The position numbers were made by a program, and so were the translations under genes. This document shows, one piece after another, positions 19,693-31,522 of a stretch of 64,000 nt of DNA; the first letter of the stretch is position 1; every line of letters starts with the position of its first letter. The notes beneath the pieces were generated by a model. That model was not told the DNA's origin. It did not search any database and worked only from the letters and a program-made list of their open reading frames with translations. This stretch comes from Phenylobacterium sp. RIFCSPHIGHO2_01_FULL_69_31. GTDB taxonomy: Bacteria > Pseudomonadota > Alphaproteobacteria > Caulobacterales > Caulobacteraceae. Where the stretch lies: positions 59,424 through 123,423 of the forward strand of contig NZ_MHXN01000037.1 of assembly GCF_001824475.1 (NCBI RefSeq), written 5' to 3'.

Positions 19693-20803
19693 CTACTCCC
19701 GCGTCGCGCCCACGCGCTGCGCCAGGGCGGCGCCCATGAAGCGGTCGAGGTCGCCGTCGAGGACGCCGTCGGTGTCGCTGGTTTCCACGTCGGTGCGCAG
19801 GTCCTTGACCATCTGATACGGCTGCAGAACGTAGCTGCGGATCTGGTGGCCCCAGCCGATGTCGGTCTTCTGGTCCTCGATCGCCGCCTGGGCCGCCTCG
19901 CGCTTCTCCAGCTCGGCCTCGTAGAGGCGGGCCTTCAGCATCTTCCAGGCCTGGTCGCGGTTCTGGTGCTGCGAGCGCTGGTTCTGACAGGCCACGACGA
20001 TGCCGGTCGGGATGTGGGTCAGGCGCACCGCCGAGTCGGTCTTGTTGACGTGCTGGCCGCCGGCGCCCGAGGCGCGATAGGTGTCCGTTCGCACGTCGGC
20101 GGGGTTGATCTCGATCTCGATGGTGTCGTCCACCACCGGATAGACCCAGACCGAGGCGAAGCTGGTGTGCCGCTTGGCGGCCGCGTCGAAGGGCGAGATC
20201 CGGACCAGGCGGTGGACGCCGGCTTCCGTCTTCAGCCAGCCATAGGCGTTGGGGCCCTTCACCTGCAGCGTCACGGACTTGATGCCCGCCTGTTCACCGG
20301 AGGTCTCTTCGAGGAAGTCCACCTCCATGCCGTGGGCGTTGGCCCAGCGCGTGTACATGCGCAGCAGCATGCCGGCCCAGTCGTTGGACTCGGTGCCGCC
20401 GGCGCCGGAGTTGATTTCCACGAAGGCGTCGTTGCCGTCCGCCTCGCCCGAGAGCAGGGCTTCCAGCTCGGCGCGGCTGGCGCGCTCCTTGATCGCGCGG
20501 AGCTGGGCGGTGGCTTCCTGGAAGCTGGCCTCGTCGCCCTCCTCGTCCGCCATCTCGGCGTAGCCGACGGCGTCGGCGAGGTCGCGCTCCAGAGACTGGA
20601 CGGCCTCCACCTGCGCGGCCAGCCGCGAGCGCTCACGCGAGACCGCCTGCGCCTCGGCAGGCTTGTCCCAGAGGGTCGGGTCCTCGACCCGGGCGTTCAG
20701 TTCGTCGAGTTTACGGAGGGCCGGTTCCCAGTCAAAGACGCCTCCTGAGCAGTTCGATCGACTGCTCGATGTCGGCCTTGGCGGCCTCGACATCCGCTCT
20801 CAT
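19693..20803 (-). CDS. prfB: peptide chain release factor 2, with programmed +1 frameshift
   Basis: Release factor 2, recognising UGA and UAA in the ribosome A site, 369 aa after frameshifting. The ATG at 20803 begins [20 protein letters not shown], then reads CGT CTT TGA (in-frame stop at 20734-20732). Skipping one base at CTTTGAC continues as [13 protein letters not shown]. The codon-recognition SPF ([12 protein letters not shown]) and catalytic GGQ ([10 protein letters not shown]) are present. Autoregulation follows the classic scheme: low RF2 causes a pause at UGA and a +1 shift. Confidence 0.96.
20731..20746 (-). promoter_or_regulatory. prfB: prfB +1 programmed frameshift site
   Basis: Minus strand: an internal Shine-Dalgarno AGGAGG (20746-20741), three bases, then the slippery CTT-TGA-C (20737-20731). 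The three-base spacing equals that of the Escherichia coli prfB site, where it forces the +1 slip. Confidence 0.95.
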
Positions 20804-20881
20804 GGAGAGACTCCCAAAAATCCAGAGCGGCGGGCTCTAGCCCGCGCCGGCGCACAACACAAGAAACTCGGACGGGGTAAC

Positions 20882-23377
<2,496 letters not shown>

Positions 23378-23398
23378 CGCCCGGACGATGCGCCTGCG

Positions 23399-24610
23399 TC
23401 AGCGCGACGCGAGCTTCACCTGTTCGCCGAAGTGGGCGTCGATGGCGTTGGTGACTGCCCGCATGAGGCGGGCCCGGGCGGCCGGGTCGCGAAGCCGGGC
23501 CTCGTCCTCGGGATTGTTGACGAAGCCCATCTCCAGCAGCACCGCCGGCACGTCGGGGGCCAGCAGCACCATGAAGCCGGCGTCCCGGTGGCTGCGGCGC
23601 AGCATGGGCGCCTTGCCCTCGATGTTGGCCACCAGCGTCTGGGCGAACACCGCCGAGCGGTTGCGCGTGGCCCGCTGGGTGAGGTCGAACAGGATGTCGC
23701 GAACGCCCTGGTCGCCGGACAGGCTGGCCTTCATGAACCAGTCGTCCCGGCTGACGAACTTGGTCGCGCGGGAAGAGGCCTTGTCCGACAGGGTGTAGAC
23801 GCTGGCGCCCTTCAGGTTGGTTTCGGGCGCCGAGTCGGAATGCAGGGAGATGAAGAGGTCGGCGCCCGCGCGCTGGGCCACCCGGACGCGGTCCTCCAGG
23901 GGGACATAGACGTCGGAGGTGCGGGTCATCACCACCTTGTAGCGGCCGGTGCGGTTCAGCTGTTCGGCCAGGGTGAGCGCGGCGGCGAGGTTCACGTCCT
24001 TCTCGACGCCATTGGCGCCCTGGGCCCCGACGTCGCGGCCGCCGTGCCCGGCGTCGATCACCACCACCTTCTTGAGCGGCAGGGCCGGCTTCTTCACCGG
24101 CAGGAACTGGGTGCGGATCTGGGCGGGCGGCGTGACCGTCTTCGTCGAGGTGACCACGGCGCCGGGCGCGGCCGCCGCCACGTCGATCACATAGCGATAG
24201 TTGGCCACCCCGTCGGCGGGGGGCAGCAGGAAGCGCCGCTTCAGCCGGGCGTCGCCGGCCAGTTCGAGCTGGAGCCGGGCCCCGCCCTGGACCTGGTCCA
24301 CCACCCAGGCGCGGACCACGCCACGCCCGGCCCCCTGCTGGGTCTGGCCGGCGATGACGTTGGGCAGCATGACCACGACCCGGCGGTCGGCGGAGCCGTC
24401 CGAAATGATCTTGGCGCTGGTGGCGCCGTCCAGCTCGATCACCAGGCGGGTCTCGGCGGAATCACCGCCCATGCGCACCTTGATCAGCCCCGCCGTCTCG
24501 GTGGCGGCGTGCCCGACGGCAAAGGCTGCGAGGCCGACGGCCACGGCGCAGGAGGCGGCGATCATGCGCCCCCGCCCGTTCATCACCGCGCCCTTGAGCC
24601 GCCCCAACAT
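23399..24610 (-). CDS. amiC: N-acetylmuramoyl-L-alanine amidase, AmiC type
   Basis: Periplasmic zinc amidase that cleaves the glycan-peptide bond at division sites, 403 aa. A signal peptide (residues 10-35, ending AVGHAAT) is followed by an AMIN-like targeting domain (about 40-150). The amidase_3 domain has zinc ligands His in VIDAGHGGRD, Glu in NGVEKDVNLA, His in SLHSDSA, and catalytic Glu in VLLEMGFVNN. The start at 24610 places the signal sequence properly. A GCTATATG -10 lies upstream. Confidence 0.9.
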   Translation of the reverse strand: MLGRLKGAVMNGRGRMIAASCAVAVGLAAFAVGHAATETAGLIKVRMGGDSAETRLVIELDGATSAKIISDGSADRRVVVMLPNVIAGQTQQGAGRGVVRAWVVDQVQGGARLQLELAGDARLKRRFLLPPADGVANYRYVIDVAAAAPGAVVTSTKTVTPPAQIRTQFLPVKKPALPLKKVVVIDAGHGGRDVGAQGANGVEKDVNLAAALTLAEQLNRTGRYKVVMTRTSDVYVPLEDRVRVAQRAGADLFISLHSDSAPETNLKGASVYTLSDKASSRATKFVSRDDWFMKASLSGDQGVRDILFDLTQRATRNRSAVFAQTLVANIEGKAPMLRRSHRDAGFMVLLAPDVPAVLLEMGFVNNPEDEARLRDPAARARLMRAVTNAIDAHFGEQVKLASR

Positions 24611-24658
24611 GCTAAAGCCCCGAAAACACGGAGATTCGCGCAACGCGAACCGATCACC

Positions 24659-24684
24659 CATATAGCCCCCGACCTCGTAGACAA
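24659..24684 (-). promoter_or_regulatory. candidate amiC promoter
   Basis: Minus strand: TTGTCTA (24684-24678), 11-base spacer, GCTATATG (24666-24659). This matches the Caulobacter-type TTGACGs-N10-14-GCTAnAwC well at the -10 and partly at the -35, giving a leader of about 40 bases. Confidence 0.4.
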
Positions 24685-24787
24685 AGGGTTAACGAGGTCT
24701 TGCCGCCATCAACGATAGCGTGAGCACGCGCTTTCCTTTTGATGGCTGGTGTTGCAATGTCCCGCCGCGCGACGTCGGAGCGCCCGT

Positions 24788-24917
24788 TTCGGGCCCGAAC
24801 GCCACGCGACAAAACCAAGCCGGCGTCGGCTTCGACCGAGTACTCGGTGGCGACGCATCCTCCGATCCGCATCCTTCGGGACGCGCCTAGGAACACACCC
24901 GATGAGCTGCGCAGCTC
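24788..24917 (+). promoter_or_regulatory. candidate structured rne 5' leader
   Basis: Three perfect palindromes lie in the probable rne leader: TTCGGGCCCGAA (24788-24799), CCGAGTACTCGG (24836-24847) and GAGCTGCGCAGCTC (24904-24917). In Escherichia coli RNase E controls its own mRNA through leader hairpins. A like role here is inferred; the palindromes could also be protein-binding sites. Confidence 0.4.
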
Positions 24918-25043
24918 GAGCCACATCTGGCCCCAAGGCCTCCCGAACCGCCGTTTCCGGCGCGTTCGCGGCCTACGCGCGCGCTCGTCCCATTTGCCGG
25001 CAGCGCCCGGGCCACGTAGCCCCCGCGCGCCGCGGAGAAACTA

Positions 25044-27710
25044 ATGTCCAAGACTATGTTGATCGACGCAGCCCACGCGGAAGAGACGCGTGTGGTGGTC
25101 GTCGACGGGAACCGCGTTGAAGAGTTCGATTTCGAGAGCCAGAACCGAAAGCAGCTTCGAGGGAACATCTATCTCGCCAAGGTGACGCGCGTTGAGCCGT
25201 CTCTGCAGGCGGCCTTCGTCGAGTATGGCGGCAACCGCCATGGCTTTCTGGCCTTCAACGAAATCCACCCGGACTACTACCAGATCCCCCTCGCCGACCG
25301 CGAAGCCCTGCTGCGCGAGGAGGCCGAGGACCACGAGGACGACCGTCCGGAGCCCCGCGGCCGCCGCGGCGCCGAGAACGGCGACGAGGACGAGGACGCC
25401 GACGTCGGTGTCTCGGACGACGACGACGACGTGATGGAAGAGGAGCTGGCGCGCCGCCGCCGCCGGCTCATGCGCCGCTACAAGATCCAGGAAGTGATCC
25501 GCCGCCGGCAGATCATGCTGGTCCAGGTCGTCAAGGAAGAGCGCGGCAACAAGGGCGCGGCCCTCACCACCTACCTGTCGCTGGCGGGCCGCTATGGCGT
25601 GCTGATGCCGAACACCGCCCGCGGCGGCGGCATCTCCCGCAAGATCACCACGGCCACCGACCGCAAGCGCCTGAAGAGCGTCGTTTCCAGCCTGGAAGTG
25701 CCGCAGGGCATGGGCCTGATCGTCCGCACCGCGGGCGCCAAGCGCACCAAGGCCGAGATCAAGCGCGACTACGACTATCTGCTGCGCCTGTGGGAGAACA
25801 TCCGCGAGAAGACGCTGCACTCGATCGCGCCGGCGCTGATCTACGAGGAAGAAGACCTCGTGAAGCGCACCATCCGCGACCTGTACGACAAGGACATCGA
25901 CGAGGTCTGGGTCGAGGGCGAGGCCGGCTACAAGGAAGCCCGCGACTTCATGCGGATGCTGATGCCGAGCCAGGCCAAGAAGGTCATGGCCTACCGCGAG
26001 CCGACCCCGCTGTTCGTGAAGCACCGGGTCGAGGACCACCTCAGCCAGATCTATTCGCCGGTCGTGCCCCTGCGCAGCGGCGGCTACCTGGTGATCAACC
26101 AGACCGAGGCCCTGGTCGCGGTCGACGTGAACTCCGGCCGCTCGACGCGTGAGCGGAACATCGAGGCCACGGCGCTGAAGACCAACCTGGAGGCGGCCGA
26201 GGAAGCCTGCCGCCAGCTGCGCCTGCGGGACCTGGCCGGCCTGATCGTCATCGACTTCATCGACATGGATGAGTCGAAGAACAACCGGGCGGTCGAGAAG
26301 AAGCTCAAGGACGCGCTGAAGGACGACCGCGCCCGGGTCCAGATGGGCAAGATCAGCCCGTTCGGCCTCATGGAGATCAGCCGGCAGCGCCGCCGCACCG
26401 GCGTGCTGGAAGGCACGACGCACGTCTGCGAGCACTGCCAGGGCACCGGCCGGGTTCGCTCGGTGGAATCCTCGGCCCTGGCCGCCTTGCGCGCCCTGGA
26501 GATCGAGGCCCTCAAGGGCGGCGGCGAGGCGTGCCTGCGCGTGCCCCGCGCGGTTGGCCTCTACATCCTGAACGAAAAGCGTGCGCACCTGGCGCGGCTG
26601 AACCACGCGTTCGGCCTCTTCGTGACCGTGGTCATCGAGGACGACATGGCGCACGCCGATCACGTGATCGAGCGGACCTCCATGGAGATCCGTCCCGACC
26701 ACGCCAGCGCCCTGCCCGCGTCCGTCCAGCCCTATGAACCGGCGCCCGTCGACGAGGACGAGTTCGACGACGAGGCGTTCGAGGACGAGGACGAAGAGGA
26801 ACTGCCCGAGGAGGACGAGGACGCCCTCGAGCGCGAGGACACCGACGACGACGCGGCCCACGCCCGCAACCGCCGTGAGGATGGCGAGCGCGAGGAGGAC
26901 GGCGAAGGCCGCCGAGGCCGTGGCCGCCGGCGTCGCCGTGGCCGCCGGGGCGAGGAGCCCCGCGCCGAGCGTGGCGAGCCGCGCGCCGAGCGCGAGCCCC
27001 GTCCGGCCCGCGCCGAGACGGAGGAAGAGCGCGAGGGCCGCCGCCGCCGCCGGGGCCGCCGTGGCGGTCGCCGGATGCGCGACGATGTCCGTCCGCAGGA
27101 CGCGTTCTCGTGGGTGCGCCCGTGGGTGCCCTACGGCGACGATCCGTTCGTCTGGTACGACCCGGCGGAAGACCTGAAGATCGCGCCGGCCGCGCCGGAA
27201 GCCGCCCAGCCAGCGCCCCAGGTCCAGACCGAGGCTCCGTCGCCCGCGCCGATCGCCCGCGACTCGGGTAGCGACGAGGACATCTGGGTCGAACTGCCCG
27301 AGGTGGAAGAAAAGCCGAAACGCGCCCGCCGGGCCCGGGGCCGCGGCCGTGGTCGGGGCGAATCCGAGGCGGTCGAGGCCGCGCCGGTCGCCGCCGAGGC
27401 CGAGGCCGAAGCCCTGCCCGCCCCGCCGGAGCCGGAACCCGAGCCCGTCGCGGTCGTGACCGTCGCCGAAGAGCCGCCGCCGGCCAAGCCGAAGCGCTCG
27501 CGCAGCCGGAAGGCGGCCCCCGCCGCCGAGGCCGCCGAAGCCGTGGCTCCGCCGGAGCCGGTGCTGGAGGCCGTCACGGTCCCCGAGCCGGAGCCCGAAC
27601 CGGAAGCGGCCCCCGAACCGGTCGCCGCGGCCGCGCCGCGTGAGCCCGACCCGGCCGAGATCTCCGGTCCCGCGCCCAAGCCGCGTCGCGGCTGGTGGCG
27701 CCGCGGCTAG
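25044..27710 (+). CDS. rne: ribonuclease E, degradosome scaffold
   Basis: Endoribonuclease for mRNA decay and RNA processing, 888 aa. The S1 domain is split by the long acidic/Arg insertion usual in alphaproteobacteria (residues 95-150). Catalytic aspartates are D361 (VDVNSGRST) and D404 (IDFIDMD). The Zn-link C462-x2-C465 (CEHCQGTG) joins subunits. Residues 560-888 are a disordered acidic, Arg- and Ala/Pro-rich scaffold ending RRGWWRRG; in Caulobacter a C-terminal GWW motif docks polynucleotide phosphorylase. The ATG has GGAG a few bases ahead. Confidence 0.97.
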   Translation: MSKTMLIDAAHAEETRVVVVDGNRVEEFDFESQNRKQLRGNIYLAKVTRVEPSLQAAFVEYGGNRHGFLAFNEIHPDYYQIPLADREALLREEAEDHEDDRPEPRGRRGAENGDEDEDADVGVSDDDDDVMEEELARRRRRLMRRYKIQEVIRRRQIMLVQVVKEERGNKGAALTTYLSLAGRYGVLMPNTARGGGISRKITTATDRKRLKSVVSSLEVPQGMGLIVRTAGAKRTKAEIKRDYDYLLRLWENIREKTLHSIAPALIYEEEDLVKRTIRDLYDKDIDEVWVEGEAGYKEARDFMRMLMPSQAKKVMAYREPTPLFVKHRVEDHLSQIYSPVVPLRSGGYLVINQTEALVAVDVNSGRSTRERNIEATALKTNLEAAEEACRQLRLRDLAGLIVIDFIDMDESKNNRAVEKKLKDALKDDRARVQMGKISPFGLMEISRQRRRTGVLEGTTHVCEHCQGTGRVRSVESSALAALRALEIEALKGGGEACLRVPRAVGLYILNEKRAHLARLNHAFGLFVTVVIEDDMAHADHVIERTSMEIRPDHASALPASVQPYEPAPVDEDEFDDEAFEDEDEEELPEEDEDALEREDTDDDAAHARNRREDGEREEDGEGRRGRGRRRRRGRRGEEPRAERGEPRAEREPRPARAETEEEREGRRRRRGRRGGRRMRDDVRPQDAFSWVRPWVPYGDDPFVWYDPAEDLKIAPAAPEAAQPAPQVQTEAPSPAPIARDSGSDEDIWVELPEVEEKPKRARRARGRGRGRGESEAVEAAPVAAEAEAEALPAPPEPEPEPVAVVTVAEEPPPAKPKRSRSRKAAPAAEAAEAVAPPEPVLEAVTVPEPEPEPEAAPEPVAAAAPREPDPAEISGPAPKPRRGWWRRG

Positions 27711-27728
27711 GGCGTAACCATGTTGGCC

Positions 27729-27768
27729 GCGGGTCCTTCCAAACCGGTTCCGGTTTGGCGGGACCCGC
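27729..27768 (+). terminator. long hairpin after rne
   Basis: GCGGGTCC (27729-27736) pairs with GGACCCGC (27761-27768), and inside it CCAAACCGG (27739-27747) pairs with CCGGTTTGG (27750-27758) around a TT loop: 17 base pairs in all. No T-run follows, so it may protect the rne 3' end or be Rho-linked rather than a classic terminator. Confidence 0.5.
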
Positions 27769-27817
27769 GCTAGCATCCGACCGGCTGGGGGTGTCGGACT
27801 ACGATAGAGTGTCGAGC

Positions 27818-29209
27818 ATGATCTCCCCTTTCCGGTCGGTTTCGCGCCTAGCGCTGACGGCCGCGTCCCTGGCGGCCTTGGCCATGGTGGCGGCGCCGGC
27901 CTCGGCCCAGTCGCTGATCCGCGACACCGAGATCGAGGAGATCCTCGCCCGCGACGCCGAGCCGATCCTGAAGGCGGCGGGCGTCGATCCCAAGAATGTC
28001 GAGATCGTGATCGTCGGCTCGAAGGAGCTGAACGCCTTCGCCGGGCCGCGGATCATGGGCTTCAACACCGGCCTGATCCTCGAATCGGACGATCCCAACG
28101 AGCTGCAGGGCGTCATCGCCCACGAAGTCGGCCACCTGGCCGCCGGCCACAGCGCCCGCTCGGGCGACATGCAGTCCGCCGGCATGCGGCCGTTCCTGCT
28201 GACCATGGGGCTGGGGGTGCTCGCCGCGCTCGCCGGGGCGCCCGAGGCGGCGGCCGGCCTGGCGGGCAGCGCCAGCTATTTCGGCACCATCGGCGCCCTG
28301 GGCTACAGCCGCGAGCAGGAGAGCCGCGCCGACCAGGCCGGCGCCCAGCTGCTGGACAAGGCGGGCCTCTCCGGCCGCGGCCTGGCTGAGTTCTTCGACA
28401 ACTTCCGCTATCAGGAGGTCTTCGACGAGGCCCGGCGCTACGCCTATTTCCGCAGCCACCCGATCTCGTCCGACCGGATCGAGAGCCTGCGCCGCAAAGT
28501 CGAGACCCAACCGCACTTCGCCAGGAAGGACAGCCCGGAGGCCATGGCCGAGCACGCGGTCATGAAGGCCAAGCTGGACGGCTTCCTCAACCCGCAGGTG
28601 GCGATCACCAAGTACGACGAGAAGGCCACCGACTATCCGTCGCGCTACGCCCGGGCCATCGCCTATTACCAGTTGAAGGAGCCCGACCGGGCCCTGAAGC
28701 TGATCGACCAGCTCCTCGCCGAGCAGCCGGACAACCCCTACCTCTGGGAGCTGAAGGGCCAGATCCTGTTCGAGTTCGGCCGCACCGAGGAGGCCGAGAT
28801 GCCGCAGCGCAAGTCGGTCGAGCTCAAGCCCGAGGCGCCGCTGCTGCGGGTCAACCTGGGCCAGACCCTGATCGCCCTGGACGACAAGAAGAAGGTCGCC
28901 GAGGGCGTCACCGAGCTGAAGAAGGCCCTGACCCAGGAAGAGGACAACGCCGTCGCCTGGCGCATCCTGGCCGAGGCGTATGACAAGCTGAACGAGGACG
29001 GCCTCGCCCGCCTCGCCACCGCCGAATACAACTTCAACATCGGCGACAAGCGCCAGGCCCGTGTGTTCGCCATGCGCGCCCGCGAAATGCTGACCCGCGG
29101 CACGCCGGAATGGCGGCGGGCCACCGACATCGTCCTGGTGGCCGAACCCACCCGCGAAGACCTGCGCGACCTGGCCCGCGAGGGCTCGGTCGTCGGCGCC
29201 ACGCGCTGA
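27818..29209 (+). CDS. exported M48 metalloprotease with TPR repeats (BepA-like)
   Basis: Periplasmic zinc protease of 463 aa, resembling BepA/YfgC, which degrades or helps assemble outer-membrane proteins. A signal peptide ends near residue 30 (AAPASAQ). Zinc motif HEVGH lies at residues 102-106, with the third-ligand region SREQESRADQAGAQL. The C-terminal half holds tetratricopeptide repeats (YARAIAYYQLKEPDRALKLI, PLLRVNLGQTLIALDDKKKV). The start at 27818 gives a normal signal peptide. The DsbA-like gene follows 23 bases later. Confidence 0.9.
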   Translation: MISPFRSVSRLALTAASLAALAMVAAPASAQSLIRDTEIEEILARDAEPILKAAGVDPKNVEIVIVGSKELNAFAGPRIMGFNTGLILESDDPNELQGVIAHEVGHLAAGHSARSGDMQSAGMRPFLLTMGLGVLAALAGAPEAAAGLAGSASYFGTIGALGYSREQESRADQAGAQLLDKAGLSGRGLAEFFDNFRYQEVFDEARRYAYFRSHPISSDRIESLRRKVETQPHFARKDSPEAMAEHAVMKAKLDGFLNPQVAITKYDEKATDYPSRYARAIAYYQLKEPDRALKLIDQLLAEQPDNPYLWELKGQILFEFGRTEEAEMPQRKSVELKPEAPLLRVNLGQTLIALDDKKKVAEGVTELKKALTQEEDNAVAWRILAEAYDKLNEDGLARLATAEYNFNIGDKRQARVFAMRAREMLTRGTPEWRRATDIVLVAEPTREDLRDLAREGSVVGATR

Positions 29210-29232
29210 GCCGCCTCACCTATCGGGATCCC

Positions 29233-29979
29233 ATGAAGACGCTTCTGCCTATCGCCGCCGTGCTCGCGGCCGCCCTCGCCCTCCAGGCCTGCAACAAGCC
29301 CGCCGAGGCCGACCCCGCGTTCGGCGCCAAGGTGCGGGCCTATCTCCTCGAACACCCCGAGGTGATCGAGGAAGCCGTGGTGAAGCTGCGCCAGAAGCAG
29401 ATGCTGGAGCAGGCCAAGGCCCAGGCCAGCACGGTCGAGAAGTACCGAAAGCAGCTCGAGCGCGACCCGCGCGACTTCGTGGTCAACCCGAACGGCGAGT
29501 TCACGGTGGTCGAGTTCTTCGACTACCGCTGCGGCTACTGCAAGGTCGTGGCGCCCGAGGTGATGAAGCTGATCCGCGAGAACCCGGACGTCCGCTTCGT
29601 CTTCAAGGAATTCCCGATCTTCGGCGAGGTCTCGGACACGGCCGCGCGCCTGGCCTTGACCGCCCAGGCCAAGTCGAAGGGCGTCCAGCTCCACAACGCC
29701 TGGATGGCCGACAAGGGCCTGGACGACGCCGCCCTCGACCGCCACCTGGCCGAGGCTGGCCTCGACCCCGCCGCCGTCCGCAAGGCCGCCGCCGACCCGG
29801 CCATCACCCAGCAGATCCAGGACGTCCGCATGCTGGCCGGCGCGCTGGGCCTGCAGGGCACCCCGGCGTTCATCGTCGGCGACTATGTGATCCCGGGAGC
29901 GGACATCAATGCAGTCCGCGCCGCGCTCGCCAAGGTGAAGACCGGCGAGATGAAACGACCCTCGGGCTCCCCGACGTAA
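29233..29979 (+). CDS. DsbA-family thiol-disulfide protein, lipoprotein
   Basis: Envelope thiol oxidoreductase of 248 aa. The lipobox LQAC places acylation at C20. A helical region (residues 28-75) resembles the N-terminal domain of ScsC/Com1-type DsbA proteins. The thioredoxin domain has active site C100-G-Y-C103 (FFDYRCGYCK) and the cis-Pro loop GTPAFIVGDYVIPGA. Probably it makes or isomerises disulfides in exported proteins, perhaps working alongside the M48 protease gene before it. Confidence 0.9.
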   Translation: MKTLLPIAAVLAAALALQACNKPAEADPAFGAKVRAYLLEHPEVIEEAVVKLRQKQMLEQAKAQASTVEKYRKQLERDPRDFVVNPNGEFTVVEFFDYRCGYCKVVAPEVMKLIRENPDVRFVFKEFPIFGEVSDTAARLALTAQAKSKGVQLHNAWMADKGLDDAALDRHLAEAGLDPAAVRKAAADPAITQQIQDVRMLAGALGLQGTPAFIVGDYVIPGADINAVRAALAKVKTGEMKRPSGSPT

Positions 29980-29999
29980 AGAACCGCCTCTGCTAGACT
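29971..29999 (+). promoter_or_regulatory. candidate promoter for the FAD oxidoreductase gene
   Basis: CCGACGT (29971-29977), 14-base spacer, GCTAGACT (29992-29999) fits the Caulobacter housekeeping pattern, partly at the -35. It overlaps the stop of the DsbA-like gene and lies 29 bases before the ATG at 30028. Confidence 0.4.
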
Positions 30000-30027
30000 G
30001 GCCGCCTCAGCTTTGACGGGGAACGGC

Positions 30028-31521
30028 ATGGTCGAGCGGGTGGTGGTGATGGGCGCAGGGATGGCGGGCCTCTGGACCGCCATGGCCCTGGCAGGTCCGG
30101 GCCGGGAGGTCACGGTTCTGGATCGCGATCCGCCGCCGCCCGCCGGCGACCCGGACACGGCGTTCCAGGACTGGCAGCGACGCGGCGTGGGTCACCTGCG
30201 CCACAGCCACGCGTTCCTCGCGCGCCTGCGCACCCTGGTCCGCGATCGCCATCCTGCCCTGCTCGATGCGCTACAGGCCGCCGGCGTGCGCGAGCTGGGC
30301 TTCGAGGGCTCCCTGACCGCGGCGCACAAGCGCGCGTACGTCCCCGCCCCCATCGACCGCGACCTCGCCATCCTGACCAGCCGCCGCACCACGCTGGAGC
30401 TGGTGATGCGGCGCTACGCCGAGAACCTCCCGGGCGTCGTCATGCGGCCGCAGACCTTCGTGAAGGGCCTGAAGGTCCTTCAGGGCGCGCCGCCCGCCGT
30501 GACGGGGGTCGTGCTGGAGGACGGCAGCGAGCTCGCCGCCGACATCGTCGTCGACGCCCAGGGGCGGACGTCGCAGGCCTACGAATGGCTCGCCGCGGCG
30601 GGCGTGACCGTTCCAGAGACCTCCGAGCCGTGCGGCGTCATCTACTTCACCCGCCACTACCGCCTGCGGCCGGGCCAGGAGGAGCCGCCGCGCGGCGCCG
30701 GCTCCACCACCGGCGACCTGGGGTTCCTGAAGTTCGGCGTCTTCCCGGGCGACAACGGCTGCTTCTCGATCACTCTCTGCGCCCCCGAGATCGAGGAGGA
30801 GATGCGCAAGGCGATCGTCGACCCCGAGGTCTTCGATGCGATCTGCCGCCAGCTGGCCGGGGTCGCGCCCTGGATCGAGCCGGACCGCACCGAGGCCACC
30901 AGCCGCGTCTTCGGCATGGGGCAGCTGGAGAGCCGCTGGCGGGAGATGGCGCCGGGGGGCCAGCCGGCTGTGCTGGGCTTCTTCCCCGTGGGCGACTGCG
31001 TGGTCCGCACCAACCCGCTCTATGGCCGAGGCTGTTCCTTCGCCGCGGTGAGCGCGCACCTGCTGCTGGACGCTCTGGCCGCTGACGCCGATCCAGGCCG
31101 GCGGCTGCTGCACTACCGCGCCGGGCTGGAGCGGGAGCTGCGGCCCTATTACGACGTGATGCGCAAGGCCGACCGCTCGGCAATCCGCCGCGCCCGCGCC
31201 GCCCTGCTGCCGCCCACGCGGCCGAACCTTCGCTCCAGGCTGATGAAGAGCTTCCTGGAGGACGGCGTGGCGGTGGCGATCCGCGAGGACGTGGAGCTGC
31301 TGCGGGCCTTCCTGAAGGGCTTCCACATGCTGGAACACCCCGAGGCCTGGCTGAAGCGCCCGAAGAACCTGGCCAAAATCGTCCGCGTCTGGGCGCGCGG
31401 CAAGGCCAGGAACGCGGACCTCTACCCGGTACTCGGCGCGCCGGGACGCACGCAGATGCTGGAAGCCGTCGGCGTCTCGCCCACTGCCGACGAGCAGCGG
31501 GCCCGCGCGCAAGCCGCTTGA
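30028..31521 (+). CDS. FAD-dependent oxidoreductase/hydroxylase
   Basis: Flavoprotein of 497 aa of the aromatic-hydroxylase/geranylgeranyl-reductase-like group. The N-terminal FAD motif is VVVMGAGMAGLWTAMAL, a mid-domain strand is ADIVVDAQGRTSQAYEWL, and the flavin-binding GD motif is FFPVGDCVVRTNPLYGRG. No signal peptide or membrane anchor is seen. The substrate is unknown; homologues sit in lipid or secondary-metabolite pathways. An upstream in-frame TTG at 30013 is an alternative start. The stop is 1 base from the stop of the opposing glycosyltransferase gene. Confidence 0.82.
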   Translation: MVERVVVMGAGMAGLWTAMALAGPGREVTVLDRDPPPPAGDPDTAFQDWQRRGVGHLRHSHAFLARLRTLVRDRHPALLDALQAAGVRELGFEGSLTAAHKRAYVPAPIDRDLAILTSRRTTLELVMRRYAENLPGVVMRPQTFVKGLKVLQGAPPAVTGVVLEDGSELAADIVVDAQGRTSQAYEWLAAAGVTVPETSEPCGVIYFTRHYRLRPGQEEPPRGAGSTTGDLGFLKFGVFPGDNGCFSITLCAPEIEEEMRKAIVDPEVFDAICRQLAGVAPWIEPDRTEATSRVFGMGQLESRWREMAPGGQPAVLGFFPVGDCVVRTNPLYGRGCSFAAVSAHLLLDALAADADPGRRLLHYRAGLERELRPYYDVMRKADRSAIRRARAALLPPTRPNLRSRLMKSFLEDGVAVAIREDVELLRAFLKGFHMLEHPEAWLKRPKNLAKIVRVWARGKARNADLYPVLGAPGRTQMLEAVGVSPTADEQRARAQAA

Positions 31522-31522
31522 G

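Larger units (their letters stand above)
24611..25043. other. long intergenic region: amidase promoter and rne leader
   Basis: The 433-base gap between divergent amiC and rne. The left part holds the amidase promoter; the right part is probably the 5' leader of rne, with three perfect palindromes. A frame of about 100 codons crossing it lacks family resemblance and is not called. Confidence 0.6.

Noticed and set aside
24739-25044. A 101-codon frame in the rne leader
   Set aside because: No ribosome-binding site or family match; Arg/Pro composition typical of spurious GC-rich frames.
25041-27776. A 911-codon open frame antisense to rne
   Set aside because: It mirrors the Arg/Ala/Glu-rich RNase E codons as Leu/Gly/Ala/Arg and has no family resemblance; RNase E is certain on the plus strand.
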